Positions 27,735 to 36,804 of a stretch of 64,000 nucleotides of DNA are shown one piece after another. The notes beneath the pieces are model-generated. The model searched no databases. It saw only the letters and a list, made by a program, of their open reading frames with translations, and was not told the origin of the DNA. Every line of letters begins with the position of its first letter. Position 1 is the first letter of the stretch. The translations under genes were made by a program, and so were the position numbers. This stretch comes from Wenzhouxiangella limi. GTDB taxonomy: Bacteria > Pseudomonadota > Gammaproteobacteria > Xanthomonadales > Wenzhouxiangellaceae. The stretch lies in assembly GCF_010499265.1 (NCBI RefSeq), contig NZ_JAAGSC010000041.1:49521-113520 (forward strand). Reading direction: 5' to 3'.

Positions 27735-28381
27735 CGATGCATCCGGCGCGCGGCGGGTTCGGCGGTTCGGCGGCGATCACGCTCCTGATCATCACGGTGG
27801 TGACCTATTTCATCCAGGTCAGCGCCTTCACCGACGTGGTCCGCCTGTTCGCGCTTTGGCCCCTGGGCACACCGGGAACGATCAATCTGGGCGATGGCAC
27901 GACCCTGCAGACCGGCTTTGCGGTCTGGCAGCTGGTCAGCTATGGGTTTCTGCACGGCGGCCTGGCGCACCTGTTTTTCAATATGTTCGCCCTGTACATG
28001 TTCGGCTTGCCGATCGAGCGGCTCTGGGGCACCCGGCGCTTCCTGATCTTTTATTTTGTGTGCATGATCGGGGCCGGCCTGGTTCAGCTCGTGGTCGCGC
28101 AGTTGTCCGGCGAAATTTATCCGACGATCGGGGCTTCGGGTGCGGTGTTCGGTCTGCTGCTGGCCTTCGGCATGATGTATCCGAACAGCCGGATCATGCT
28201 GCTGTTCCCCCCGATCCCGATGCGCGCGAAATGGTTCGTGATTGTCTATGGCATCCTGACCCTGGTTTTCGGGGTCACTGGCACCATGTCCGGCATCGCC
28301 CATTTTGCCCACCTGGGCGGCATGCTCTTCGGCCTGGTTCTGATCCTGTACTGGGCCTCCAGGGCATCACCGGGGCGCTGA
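27731..28381 (+). CDS. Rhomboid-family intramembrane serine protease
   Basis: The 216-residue membrane protein begins at GTG 27731. It has about six helices. The catalytic Ser is in GASGAVFG and the catalytic His in AHFAHLGGM. The HGGLAHLFFNM motif with its conserved His and Asn precedes them. Rhomboids cut substrates within the membrane. The substrate here cannot be inferred; the upstream cytochrome gene is translationally coupled to it. Confidence 0.93.
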   Translation: MTMHPARGGFGGSAAITLLIITVVTYFIQVSAFTDVVRLFALWPLGTPGTINLGDGTTLQTGFAVWQLVSYGFLHGGLAHLFFNMFALYMFGLPIERLWGTRRFLIFYFVCMIGAGLVQLVVAQLSGEIYPTIGASGAVFGLLLAFGMMYPNSRIMLLFPPIPMRAKWFVIVYGILTLVFGVTGTMSGIAHFAHLGGMLFGLVLILYWASRASPGR

Positions 28382-28400
28382 GGCCTCTCCGGGTCAGTCC

Positions 28401-28796
28401 ATGAATGAAAAGACCTACGCCGACGAAATCCTGATCGTGGATGACCAGCAGCCGATGCGGCTGCTGCTATCCGGGCTGTTGCGCAAGCTGAATTTTCTCA
28501 ATATCCGCCAGGCCGCCAGCGGAACCCGGGCGCTTGAGATGATCAAGCGACATCGACCTGCCGTGGTCTTCCTGGACCTGGAAATGCCCGACATCCATGG
28601 CCTGGAGGTGCTCAGAGCGCTGCGCGAGATGCCCGGCGGGGATGAAATCTTCGTGGTGATACAGACCGGTAGCGCGACCAAGCAAAACGTGGAACGGGCG
28701 CGCGAGCTCCAGGTCAACGACCTGCTGGCCAAGCCCTACAGTCTCGAGAAACTGGAAATCTCGATCGGGCGTTATCGCGCATCGGCCGCAGATTAG
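28401..28796 (+). CDS. Single-domain CheY-like response regulator
   Basis: A 131-residue stand-alone receiver. It has the acidic pair in LIVDDQQP, the phosphoacceptor Asp in VVFLDLEMPD and the Lys in LAKPYS. There is no output domain, so it should act by protein contact or as a phosphate relay. It follows the rhomboid gene by 19 bases. Its stop overlaps the stop of the opposing HDOD gene by four bases. It may serve the hybrid kinase at 30040-32565, whose HPt domain needs a receiver. Confidence 0.9.
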   Translation: MNEKTYADEILIVDDQQPMRLLLSGLLRKLNFLNIRQAASGTRALEMIKRHRPAVVFLDLEMPDIHGLEVLRALREMPGGDEIFVVIQTGSATKQNVERARELQVNDLLAKPYSLEKLEISIGRYRASAAD

Positions 28797-30037
28797 GACG
28801 TCGACCGACCTTCAGCCTCCTCGTCATCATCGTCTCGCAGCCAGCGATCTGCCCAGGCGCTGGCCCGCAGGTAGTCCTCGTTGAGCATGGCCGTGGTATT
28901 GGCGCCCAGCGCGTTGAACCGCCCGGCCTCGAAGCCGTCCAGTATGTCGATGAGTTTGCCGAGTTCGCCCTCCCGATGGGTGAGCGCGCGCCGGACCGCG
29001 CCGGAGAAGGGCAGGTCACGCACCAGTTGCTCCATGGGCTGGCCTTCGAAGACGTCCAGGCGGGAAAACAGTCCGACCGAAAAGGCGATCGGGCTGGATA
29101 TGCTGGCGACGCGTTCGGCCAGGTTGGCTGCCATCCCCGCTCGCACCAGCAACTGACGGGCCTGCAGGCGCCGGATCGGTTCGTTGCTGGTCAGCATGAA
29201 CGTCGAGATCAGCATACGCATGCGTCCCGACCCGACTCGCAGCATCGCCTCGGTCAGGGTATCAATGGTCCGCCCCCGCGGTCCCAGCGCGGCGGAGTTG
29301 GCCTGTCGAAGCACCACGATGGCCAGGCTGGGATGCTGGGCGAGCAGCGGTTCGAGTTCGGTGAGACTGCATTCCTCGTTTGATAGCTCGGCGAGCAACT
29401 GCAGCTCGACCGCCCGGTTGCCGCTGCGCCGGTGGGTGGTCCTGGGGATGACGACCGGCAGCGAGAAGACGAAGCCCTGCAGCCAGTCGAAGCCCGCCCG
29501 TCGGGCCTCGTCCAGCTGCTCCGGGGTTTCGATGAACGTGGCCATCTGCAGCGATCCGCCTATCCCGGCGGGCTCGGTCCGGATGGGGGTCTGGCGCTGG
29601 CGGAAATCGGTCTTGATGATGTCCGGCGATCGCTCAAGCTGCTGTGCGGTTGTGGCCAGGACCGCTGCATCGACCGCAATCCGGTATCCGGCTTCCTGCA
29701 GCCGGGCGAGGGCTGCCGGGGTCTCGGCACGCTGCCACGCGCTGAGGTTGGGTTCAAGAACGGTCTGCTCGGGCGGATAGAGAATCGATTCCGGCTGCAA
29801 CAGCCATTCATCCGGGATCGTGCACAGCAAGAAGCGGTTGCCGACCAGTTCTTGCAGGCCAATGTCGAACATGACGCTGGCACAGGCCCGGGCCGTGGCC
29901 AGCAGCGCATCGTCGACGTTGGCTTCCCGCGCACTGGCCGATTCGCGGTACAGCAGCTTGTCGCCGATGTGTTCCAGGGCCTGGTTGCAAACCGGCTGGA
30001 GTGCGATGCCGTAGCCATCGGCGGGTTGTGTAGCCAT
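28793..30037 (-). CDS. EAL-like/HDOD domain signalling protein (YuxH type)
   Basis: The 414-residue protein has a degenerate N-terminal EAL domain (about 8-200) in which the expected catalytic EAL glutamate and DDFGTG motif are not found. An HDOD domain (about 205-400) follows (LQLLAELSNEECSLTELEPLLAQHPSLA region). The architecture matches YuxH-type proteins, which usually lack phosphodiesterase activity and act by binding. It begins two bases after the hybrid kinase stop. The region after 380 is acidic (DDDDEEAE). Confidence 0.82.
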   Translation of the reverse strand: MATQPADGYGIALQPVCNQALEHIGDKLLYRESASAREANVDDALLATARACASVMFDIGLQELVGNRFLLCTIPDEWLLQPESILYPPEQTVLEPNLSAWQRAETPAALARLQEAGYRIAVDAAVLATTAQQLERSPDIIKTDFRQRQTPIRTEPAGIGGSLQMATFIETPEQLDEARRAGFDWLQGFVFSLPVVIPRTTHRRSGNRAVELQLLAELSNEECSLTELEPLLAQHPSLAIVVLRQANSAALGPRGRTIDTLTEAMLRVGSGRMRMLISTFMLTSNEPIRRLQARQLLVRAGMAANLAERVASISSPIAFSVGLFSRLDVFEGQPMEQLVRDLPFSGAVRRALTHREGELGKLIDILDGFEAGRFNALGANTTAMLNEDYLRASAWADRWLRDDDDEEAEGRSTS

Positions 30038-30039
30038 CG

Positions 30040-32565
30040 TTACTCGCCAGGATTGCTGATGGCCTCGAGGGCCGGACGGCAGGCCTCGATCTGTTCGACC
30101 AGCCGGTTGGTCAGCGCCTGTAGTTCCCCCCAGTCGACGCCTCCGCGACAGGCGTGTTCCAGTTTCTTGGCCGATTCGGAGGCCGTGGTCATGCCGAAGG
30201 TGGCGCCAAGACCCTTGAGGGTGTGGGCAGCGCGTTGCAGCGCGGCAAGATCGCGATCAGACAGGTGTCGGGCCAGTTCCGCCAGGTGTCGGGGCAGTTC
30301 CGGCAGAAACGCTGTCAGTACCTCGCGCAGCAATGCCTCATCGCCACCGGAGTGCTTTACGGCACCATCCCAGTCCAGCCCGGAATCGGGTTGCTGGTCG
30401 GTTCCGGCTTTCAGAAATTCGTCGAAGTCGGAAAACTGGGCGGACGGTGCTGTCGGTGCCGGCGCCAGGCGCTGGCCGGAGATCACCACGCGCTCGATTT
30501 CCGCATACAGACTGGCCGGCTCGACCGGCTTGGCGACGTAGCCGTCAATGCCCGCGGACAGATAGGCCTCGCGGTCGCCCTTCATGGCGTTGGCGGTCAG
30601 GGCGATGATAGGGCAGGGTCGGGCCCCGGTTTCCTGTTCCAGCAAACGGATCTGTCGGGTGGCTTCCAGGCCGTCCAGCACCGGCATCATCATATCCATC
30701 AAAATGAGATCGAACGCCTGTTTCCCGGCCAATTCTACTGCTTCCACCCCGTTCTCGACGATGGTGTACAGGGCGTTGACTTTTTTTAGCAAGGCCGCGG
30801 TGACTTTCTGATTGACGGTGCTGTCTTCGGCAACCAGCACCGTCAGTCGGCGGTCCTGCAGCAGCTCGCGCCGGGTTTGTCCGGCCTGGCGCAGGCCGGT
30901 ATTGCCCCAGTGCTGGCTCAAGGCCCGCTGCAGCACCGACAGGGTGATGGGCTTGATCAGCAGTGAGCGCAGCTTCAGATCGCGACATTTTTTTTCCTCG
31001 CCATGCACGCTGCTGGAGGACATGATGCGAATGTCGGTCGCCTGGGCCAGTTCCTCGTCGAGTATCTGGCGCGCGGTGGCGTAACCGTCGAGGCCCGGCA
31101 GGTCGGCATCGATTAACACCAGATCGAACGGTGCCCCTTTTTCACCGGCCTGGCGCAGCCGGATCAGCGCCTCGAACCCGCTCTGGCAGATCTCGTGGTG
31201 GACCTGCAGACGATCAAGCAGATGTCCAACCACCTTGCGATTGATCGGTTCACCGGCAACACACAGCACAGAGCGGCCATTGAACTCCACCATCTGCTCG
31301 GCTTCGCGCGGCGGCGGCTCGCTGGAGATCGGCAGCTCCAGCTCGATGGTGAAGCTGCTGCCCACATCGAGCGTGCTGCTGGCGCTTATGCTGCCGCCCA
31401 TCAGGGTGATCAATTCATGCGTAATCGCCAGTCCCAGGCCGGTGCCTTCGAACCGGCGCGCGGCGTCTGACTCGACCTGCTCGAACGGCTTGAAAATGGT
31501 CTCGAGCTTGTCGGCGGGAATCCCGACGCCGGTGTCGTCGACCCGAAGCTGCAGGCAGATCGATCGCCCGTTTTGGGTAGTTACCGGTTCGCCGCCGCTC
31601 ACCGTCAGACGCACGTAGCCGTGCTCGGTGAACTTCAGACCGTTACCGATCAGGTTGATCAGCGCCTGGCGCAGCCGGGCCGGATCCGCGATCACGGTAT
31701 CGGGCAGGGCGTCGCCGATGTCGTACTGCAGTTCGACGTCCTTGGTCTGGGCCCGCGCGCTGAGGCTCTTGATCACGGTGCCGACGAATTCCATCAGATC
31801 GATCGGCTCGGGATGGATTTCGAATTTGCCGGCTTCGATCTTGGACAGGTCGAGAACCTGGTTGATCAGTTCCAGCAGGTGCTGGGCCGACAACCGGGCC
31901 AGCTCCAGGTTTTCCAGTTGGTCACTGTCAAGCCGGGTGTCGAGGACCATGTCGATCATGCCCAGAATCCCGTTCATGGGCGTGCGGATCTCATGGCTCA
32001 TATTGGCCAGGAATCGACTCTTGGCCAGGTTGGCGCTCTCGGCGGCGCGAACCTGCGCCTGCAGGCTGGTTTCATGCAGGCAGGCAATGGCGGCGTTGGC
32101 CAGCTTGTCCATGAGAACCTGCAGGGACTGGACCAGCGAATCGGTCAGGCGCTCGCCCGAGCGGCGGAGAATGAGCACGCCGAAGTCGCGCAGCGGAAAG
32201 ACAAGGAAGATCGACTCACGCAGGGTCCGTCTGAAGGGCCGGGCCGAATAGAAACCGGCCAGCGCTTCGGCCTGGTCCGGCAGCACCAGCGAGTCGACCA
32301 GCTCCGCGTTGGTTGGATCGTTGAGAAAGACCCGCGGTGCGCTGAACACCGGCGCCCAGCTCAGCTTCGCCTCTGTGCTTGAAGATACGACCCGCCCGGG
32401 TGTCGAGCCCGAGCGGGGCGCCAGTACCAGCGCACCCTGCGCATTGAGTTGGCGCATCATCGTGGCCAGGGCCTGACGCAGCATTTGATCGAGGTCCAGG
32501 CTTTTGCCGATGGCCAGCGAGATCTCGAACAGGATTTCGGTTTCGTGGCGGGGTCTGGTGGCCAT
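30040..32565 (-). CDS. Hybrid sensor histidine kinase (GAF-HK-REC-REC-HPt)
   Basis: An 841-residue BarA-like hybrid kinase without membrane segments. A GAF-like sensor (about 12-165) precedes the HisKA motif [14 protein letters not shown] (His near 193) and an HATPase domain ([29 protein letters not shown]). The first receiver begins [10 protein letters not shown], lacking the usual acidic pair although it keeps LIDADLPG. The second receiver is complete ([21 protein letters not shown]). The HPt domain has [11 protein letters not shown] (about 770). The signal may come from the FIST protein upstream, 32 bases away. Confidence 0.92.
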   Translation of the reverse strand: MATRPRHETEILFEISLAIGKSLDLDQMLRQALATMMRQLNAQGALVLAPRSGSTPGRVVSSSTEAKLSWAPVFSAPRVFLNDPTNAELVDSLVLPDQAEALAGFYSARPFRRTLRESIFLVFPLRDFGVLILRRSGERLTDSLVQSLQVLMDKLANAAIACLHETSLQAQVRAAESANLAKSRFLANMSHEIRTPMNGILGMIDMVLDTRLDSDQLENLELARLSAQHLLELINQVLDLSKIEAGKFEIHPEPIDLMEFVGTVIKSLSARAQTKDVELQYDIGDALPDTVIADPARLRQALINLIGNGLKFTEHGYVRLTVSGGEPVTTQNGRSICLQLRVDDTGVGIPADKLETIFKPFEQVESDAARRFEGTGLGLAITHELITLMGGSISASSTLDVGSSFTIELELPISSEPPPREAEQMVEFNGRSVLCVAGEPINRKVVGHLLDRLQVHHEICQSGFEALIRLRQAGEKGAPFDLVLIDADLPGLDGYATARQILDEELAQATDIRIMSSSSVHGEEKKCRDLKLRSLLIKPITLSVLQRALSQHWGNTGLRQAGQTRRELLQDRRLTVLVAEDSTVNQKVTAALLKKVNALYTIVENGVEAVELAGKQAFDLILMDMMMPVLDGLEATRQIRLLEQETGARPCPIIALTANAMKGDREAYLSAGIDGYVAKPVEPASLYAEIERVVISGQRLAPAPTAPSAQFSDFDEFLKAGTDQQPDSGLDWDGAVKHSGGDEALLREVLTAFLPELPRHLAELARHLSDRDLAALQRAAHTLKGLGATFGMTTASESAKKLEHACRGGVDWGELQALTNRLVEQIEACRPALEAISNPGE
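30262..30303. repeat. 21-bp tandem repeat inside the HPt region
   Basis: Two adjacent 21-base units (30262-30282, 30283-30303) agree at 19 of 21 positions. They encode a duplicated seven-residue helix turn (RHLAELA then RHLSDRD) in the kinase gene and keep the reading frame. Confidence 0.75.
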
Positions 32566-32597
32566 ACGGATGATTCTTGCCGGTCAAGCCGAGGTGG

Positions 32598-33725
32598 TCA
32601 ACGGCTCGGCTTGCCGATGCGGGCAAGCACGGTCGTCTTGTTCAGGAATTCAAGGTAATCCCTTCCGCTGTTGGCAATCTCGCCCAGGGTGAAGGCGCCG
32701 ACCGATGGCTCGCCCTCGGTCAGGGCCTTGAGTTCCTGCTCAATGCCCGGCCCAAGAAACAGCGCCCTGGAAATGCAGTCAAACAACAGCAGCTGCCTGT
32801 CTGAGTCGGGCTGGTCCGCACCGACAATCCGGCGGGCCTCGCGGGCCGCCTCAAGCAGGCTGGCCGCATTGCCGTTGAGGACGCGCACGAAAGCGCCCTG
32901 CGGTACTTCACCGACGCAAACCAGCTCGTTGTCGTTTTGAACCATCAGCGGATCGCGAACCACCATCTCGCCGTCCAGCTTCTGCAGGCCCAGCGGGTAG
33001 GACTTGGCGACCTCGAAAAAATCCTCGCGGGTGATCGGGGTTGGACTGTGGGTGTCCACGATGGCCTTGTAGCTCTCGAAGGCCGGCTGCCAGTTCAGCG
33101 TCTTGATGACGTTTCGATCCGCCTCGGTCACCTCCAGCGTATCGCTGATGCCGCTCCAGCCGTGGGTAACGCCGATCGTGCTGGATCTGGGCAGTTTGAC
33201 AACGAGCGCCACATCGGCCTCAACGCGACCGGAGGAAATGATGCAGGGTTTTTGCTCGAAGCTCAGTGACCCGGCGCCGCCGCCGACGAAATTGTTCGCC
33301 AGACCGAAGACAAAAAACAGATCCTCGACGAGCGCCGAAATCCGGCTGGCCAGGCCATCGACCAGGACAACGAGCGTGCTTTCCATCTCCAGGCCCTGCC
33401 ATCGATCGAGCTGGCCGAGCAGTTCGGCCTCGTAGTCGGCATGCGGGTCGCTCATGCCGGCAATTCTTGCGACATCCGGTCGTTCTTCAAGTCCCAGAAT
33501 GATCGCCCCGTGTTCGTGACGCTGGTCGTTGATCGCGATGGCCGGGAAGATGCCGCCCAGGACGGGTGTGTTCGTGCGGGTCAGCAGCGCGTCCAGATCC
33601 TCTTTCGGCCAGTGGTTCTGATCGCAGCCCAGGACCAGAAGCGCGCCGTGATGTTGCCGATCGGCCTGGTCGAGCAAAGCGGCGAAGTCGTCCAGGTTCG
33701 GTGATGCGGTGACCAGAGATTTCAT
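32598..33725 (-). CDS. FIST domain sensory protein
   Basis: The 375-residue cytosolic protein has an N-terminal FIST domain (about 25-215; VGGGAGSLSFEQKPCI is characteristic) and a C-terminal FIST_C domain (about 225-355; FFEVAKSYPLG, LLLFDCISRALFLG). FIST domains are input modules thought to bind small molecules such as amino acids and are often beside kinases and c-di-GMP enzymes. That is the case here: it overlaps the REC-EAL gene by four bases and precedes the hybrid kinase. It has no output domain, so it must signal through a partner. Confidence 0.88.
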   Translation of the reverse strand: MKSLVTASPNLDDFAALLDQADRQHHGALLVLGCDQNHWPKEDLDALLTRTNTPVLGGIFPAIAINDQRHEHGAIILGLEERPDVARIAGMSDPHADYEAELLGQLDRWQGLEMESTLVVLVDGLASRISALVEDLFFVFGLANNFVGGGAGSLSFEQKPCIISSGRVEADVALVVKLPRSSTIGVTHGWSGISDTLEVTEADRNVIKTLNWQPAFESYKAIVDTHSPTPITREDFFEVAKSYPLGLQKLDGEMVVRDPLMVQNDNELVCVGEVPQGAFVRVLNGNAASLLEAAREARRIVGADQPDSDRQLLLFDCISRALFLGPGIEQELKALTEGEPSVGAFTLGEIANSGRDYLEFLNKTTVLARIGKPSR

Positions 33726-35818
33726 GGCTTGCCTGCCCTTACCGATGATGGTCTGGCGGATGCTGTGCCGTGTCTGGCGAGAAACTGCTCGAACTCATCG
33801 AAGGGCAGGGGGCGGGAGAGTAAAAACCCCTGGATTTCATGCACACCCAGCGCGTCGACGTAGTCTCTTTGTCGTTCGGTTTCGATGCCTTCGGCGATCG
33901 TGGTCAGGCCCAGCTGGCTGCTCAGGGCGCTGATGGCGGTGACGATGGCGCGCTGTTTTCGGCCCTCGGTGATGTGTTGTATGAAGCTGCGGTCAATCTT
34001 GATGGTGTCCATGGGGAACGCGGTGATGTAGGACAGCGCGGAATGACCGGTGCCGAAATCATCGATGGATAGACTGAATCCCAGCGATTTCAGCCGTTCG
34101 AGCAGAATGCGGGTTGCCACCGGGTCGTGCATGGCCGTGCCTTCGGTGATTTCCAGCTCCAGGCGATGGTGCGGCAGATCATGGCGGCGACATAGTTCGC
34201 GAAGGAAGCGGGGCAGCTGCTCACTGCGCAGCTGCACCGCCGACAGGTTGATTCCCATGCGCAGGTCGTAAGCTTTTGCGCGCAGACGAGCGGCATCGGC
34301 AACGGCCTGCTCCAGCACCCAGGCGCCGGCCTCCCTGATCAGCCCGGTTTCTTCCAGCACCGGAATGAATTCCACCGGCGAAACAATGCCTCGGTCCGGA
34401 TGTTGCCAGCGCAGCAGGGCTTCGCTACCGATGACCTGGCCGCTGTGCATGTCGAGCTGGGGCTGGTAGACCAGAAAGAACTGCTTGTCACGGCAGGCAC
34501 TGCGCAGATCGGCTTCGAGGACCAGGCGCGATCCGTAGTCGTGTTCCGAGCCGGCAGTGTAGAAGTGCAGGCCATCCCGGCGCGTTTCTTCCGCCGAACG
34601 ACAGGCGAGCCTGGCGGCCTTGATCAGTTCGTCTGCCGCGTCAGCGTCGGTCGGGTAAACGGCAGCACCCACCATCAGGCGGGCGGGCACGTCGCGCCCG
34701 CCGATGGTTATCGGCTGGCTGAGGTGGTCCTGGATTTCGCCGGCCAGCGCGTTGACCTCGGCATCGCCGATTTTTGCGGCCAGTCCGAAGACGCCGTCTT
34801 CCAGGCGGCCCGCTACGACCGCTGGCCGGCTGCCTGACTGCAGTCGCTGGGCAATCGTCAAGATGGCTTCGCGGGAACTGCGACTGCCGAAATATTCGCT
34901 CAGCTTCAGGACGTGGTCGATCGATATCAACAAGATCAGGATTCGGCCCGGTCCAGCCTCGTTGATCGCTTCGTCCACGAGCTTGGCAAACAGGCGCTGC
35001 CGGGGCAGGCCGGTCAACTCGTCGTGTTCAGACAGGTACGCGACCTGGGCTTCCAGGCGCCGGAGGCTGGTGACGTCCTGAAACGAACCGATCAGCGTCT
35101 GCTCCTGGCTCAGGCCCGGACTGCAGAATCGCACAACGCGCTCGTGCTCAGCCGTTGGCATGCGGACTTCGAGATCAAACGCCTGGCTGGACCGGGCTGC
35201 GGCATCGAAAGCCACTTGCAGCCGCAGGCGGTCATCGGGATGCGTTTCGGCAAGCAAGTCGGGCAGGGATGGCGGCAGGTCATGGCTTCGGGCCAGCAGT
35301 TCGGCCGCCGATTCAGACCAGGTCAGAGCCGCATCGGGGCCGGACAGGCGCCAGAAACCCAGGCGGGCAATCTGGCAGGCGCTGGTACGCTCGGCCTGAA
35401 GTTGCCTCAGGTGATGTTCGCGCGCATGGCTGGCCATGGCATAGCGAATACGCTGTTCCAGCAGGCGCAGGTTGATGGGCTTGGTGATGAAATCTGTTGC
35501 GCCATGCTCGAAGGCCGTTTCGATGGACGCGGGGTCATCGTCGCCGGTCAGCATGATGACCGGTGGCGGGCGTTCCTGATGCCTTTGGTGCATCGCCTTG
35601 AGCACCTCGAAGCCATCCATATCGGGCATGTGGACGTCCAAAAGCACCAGGTCCGGGCTCTGCGCGGCGAGCGTCGCCAGTCCCTCTGCGCCGTGTTCTG
35701 CTTGCAGCACCGCCATGCCAGCGCGTGTCAAGCCGCTGGAGACCAGTGTTCTGATCAGCGCGTCGTCGTCGATCAGAAGAATCTTTGGTTCGCCTGAATG
35801 CTGGTGCCGTGGGTTCAT
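33722..35818 (-). CDS. REC-PAS-GGDEF(degenerate)-EAL response regulator
   Basis: Starting at ATG 35818, the 698-residue protein has a receiver (LLIDDDAL, LVLLDVHMPD, TKPINL), a PAS domain (about 140-260) and a GGDEF domain. The signature of that GGDEF is replaced by LEDGVFG, so cyclase activity is not expected. The EAL domain is complete: SEALLRW (near 465), DDFGTGHSAL, KIDRSFIQ and AEGIE. It is probably a phosphorylation-controlled c-di-GMP phosphodiesterase. It is the first gene of a four-gene run and lies 57 bases downstream of hemF on the same strand. Confidence 0.9.
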   Translation of the reverse strand: MNPRHQHSGEPKILLIDDDALIRTLVSSGLTRAGMAVLQAEHGAEGLATLAAQSPDLVLLDVHMPDMDGFEVLKAMHQRHQERPPPVIMLTGDDDPASIETAFEHGATDFITKPINLRLLEQRIRYAMASHAREHHLRQLQAERTSACQIARLGFWRLSGPDAALTWSESAAELLARSHDLPPSLPDLLAETHPDDRLRLQVAFDAAARSSQAFDLEVRMPTAEHERVVRFCSPGLSQEQTLIGSFQDVTSLRRLEAQVAYLSEHDELTGLPRQRLFAKLVDEAINEAGPGRILILLISIDHVLKLSEYFGSRSSREAILTIAQRLQSGSRPAVVAGRLEDGVFGLAAKIGDAEVNALAGEIQDHLSQPITIGGRDVPARLMVGAAVYPTDADAADELIKAARLACRSAEETRRDGLHFYTAGSEHDYGSRLVLEADLRSACRDKQFFLVYQPQLDMHSGQVIGSEALLRWQHPDRGIVSPVEFIPVLEETGLIREAGAWVLEQAVADAARLRAKAYDLRMGINLSAVQLRSEQLPRFLRELCRRHDLPHHRLELEITEGTAMHDPVATRILLERLKSLGFSLSIDDFGTGHSALSYITAFPMDTIKIDRSFIQHITEGRKQRAIVTAISALSSQLGLTTIAEGIETERQRDYVDALGVHEIQGFLLSRPLPFDEFEQFLARHGTASARPSSVRAGKP

Positions 35819-35828
35819 GGACGTGCCC

Positions 35829-35853
35829 GTATTGCAATACTCCCGCTGCGGGA
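35829..35853. promoter_or_regulatory. Adjacent palindrome and hairpin upstream of the REC-EAL gene
   Basis: A perfect 12-base palindrome GTATTGCAATAC (35829-35840) is followed directly by TCCCGC-T-GCGGGA (35841-35853). Both lie within 35 bases upstream of the minus-strand ATG at 35818. They could be an operator or an mRNA structure controlling translation. No ribosome-binding site is visible between them and the ATG. Confidence 0.35.
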
Positions 35854-35874
35854 AGAAAGTTTTCGCCGGATGCT

Positions 35875-36804
<930 letters not shown>

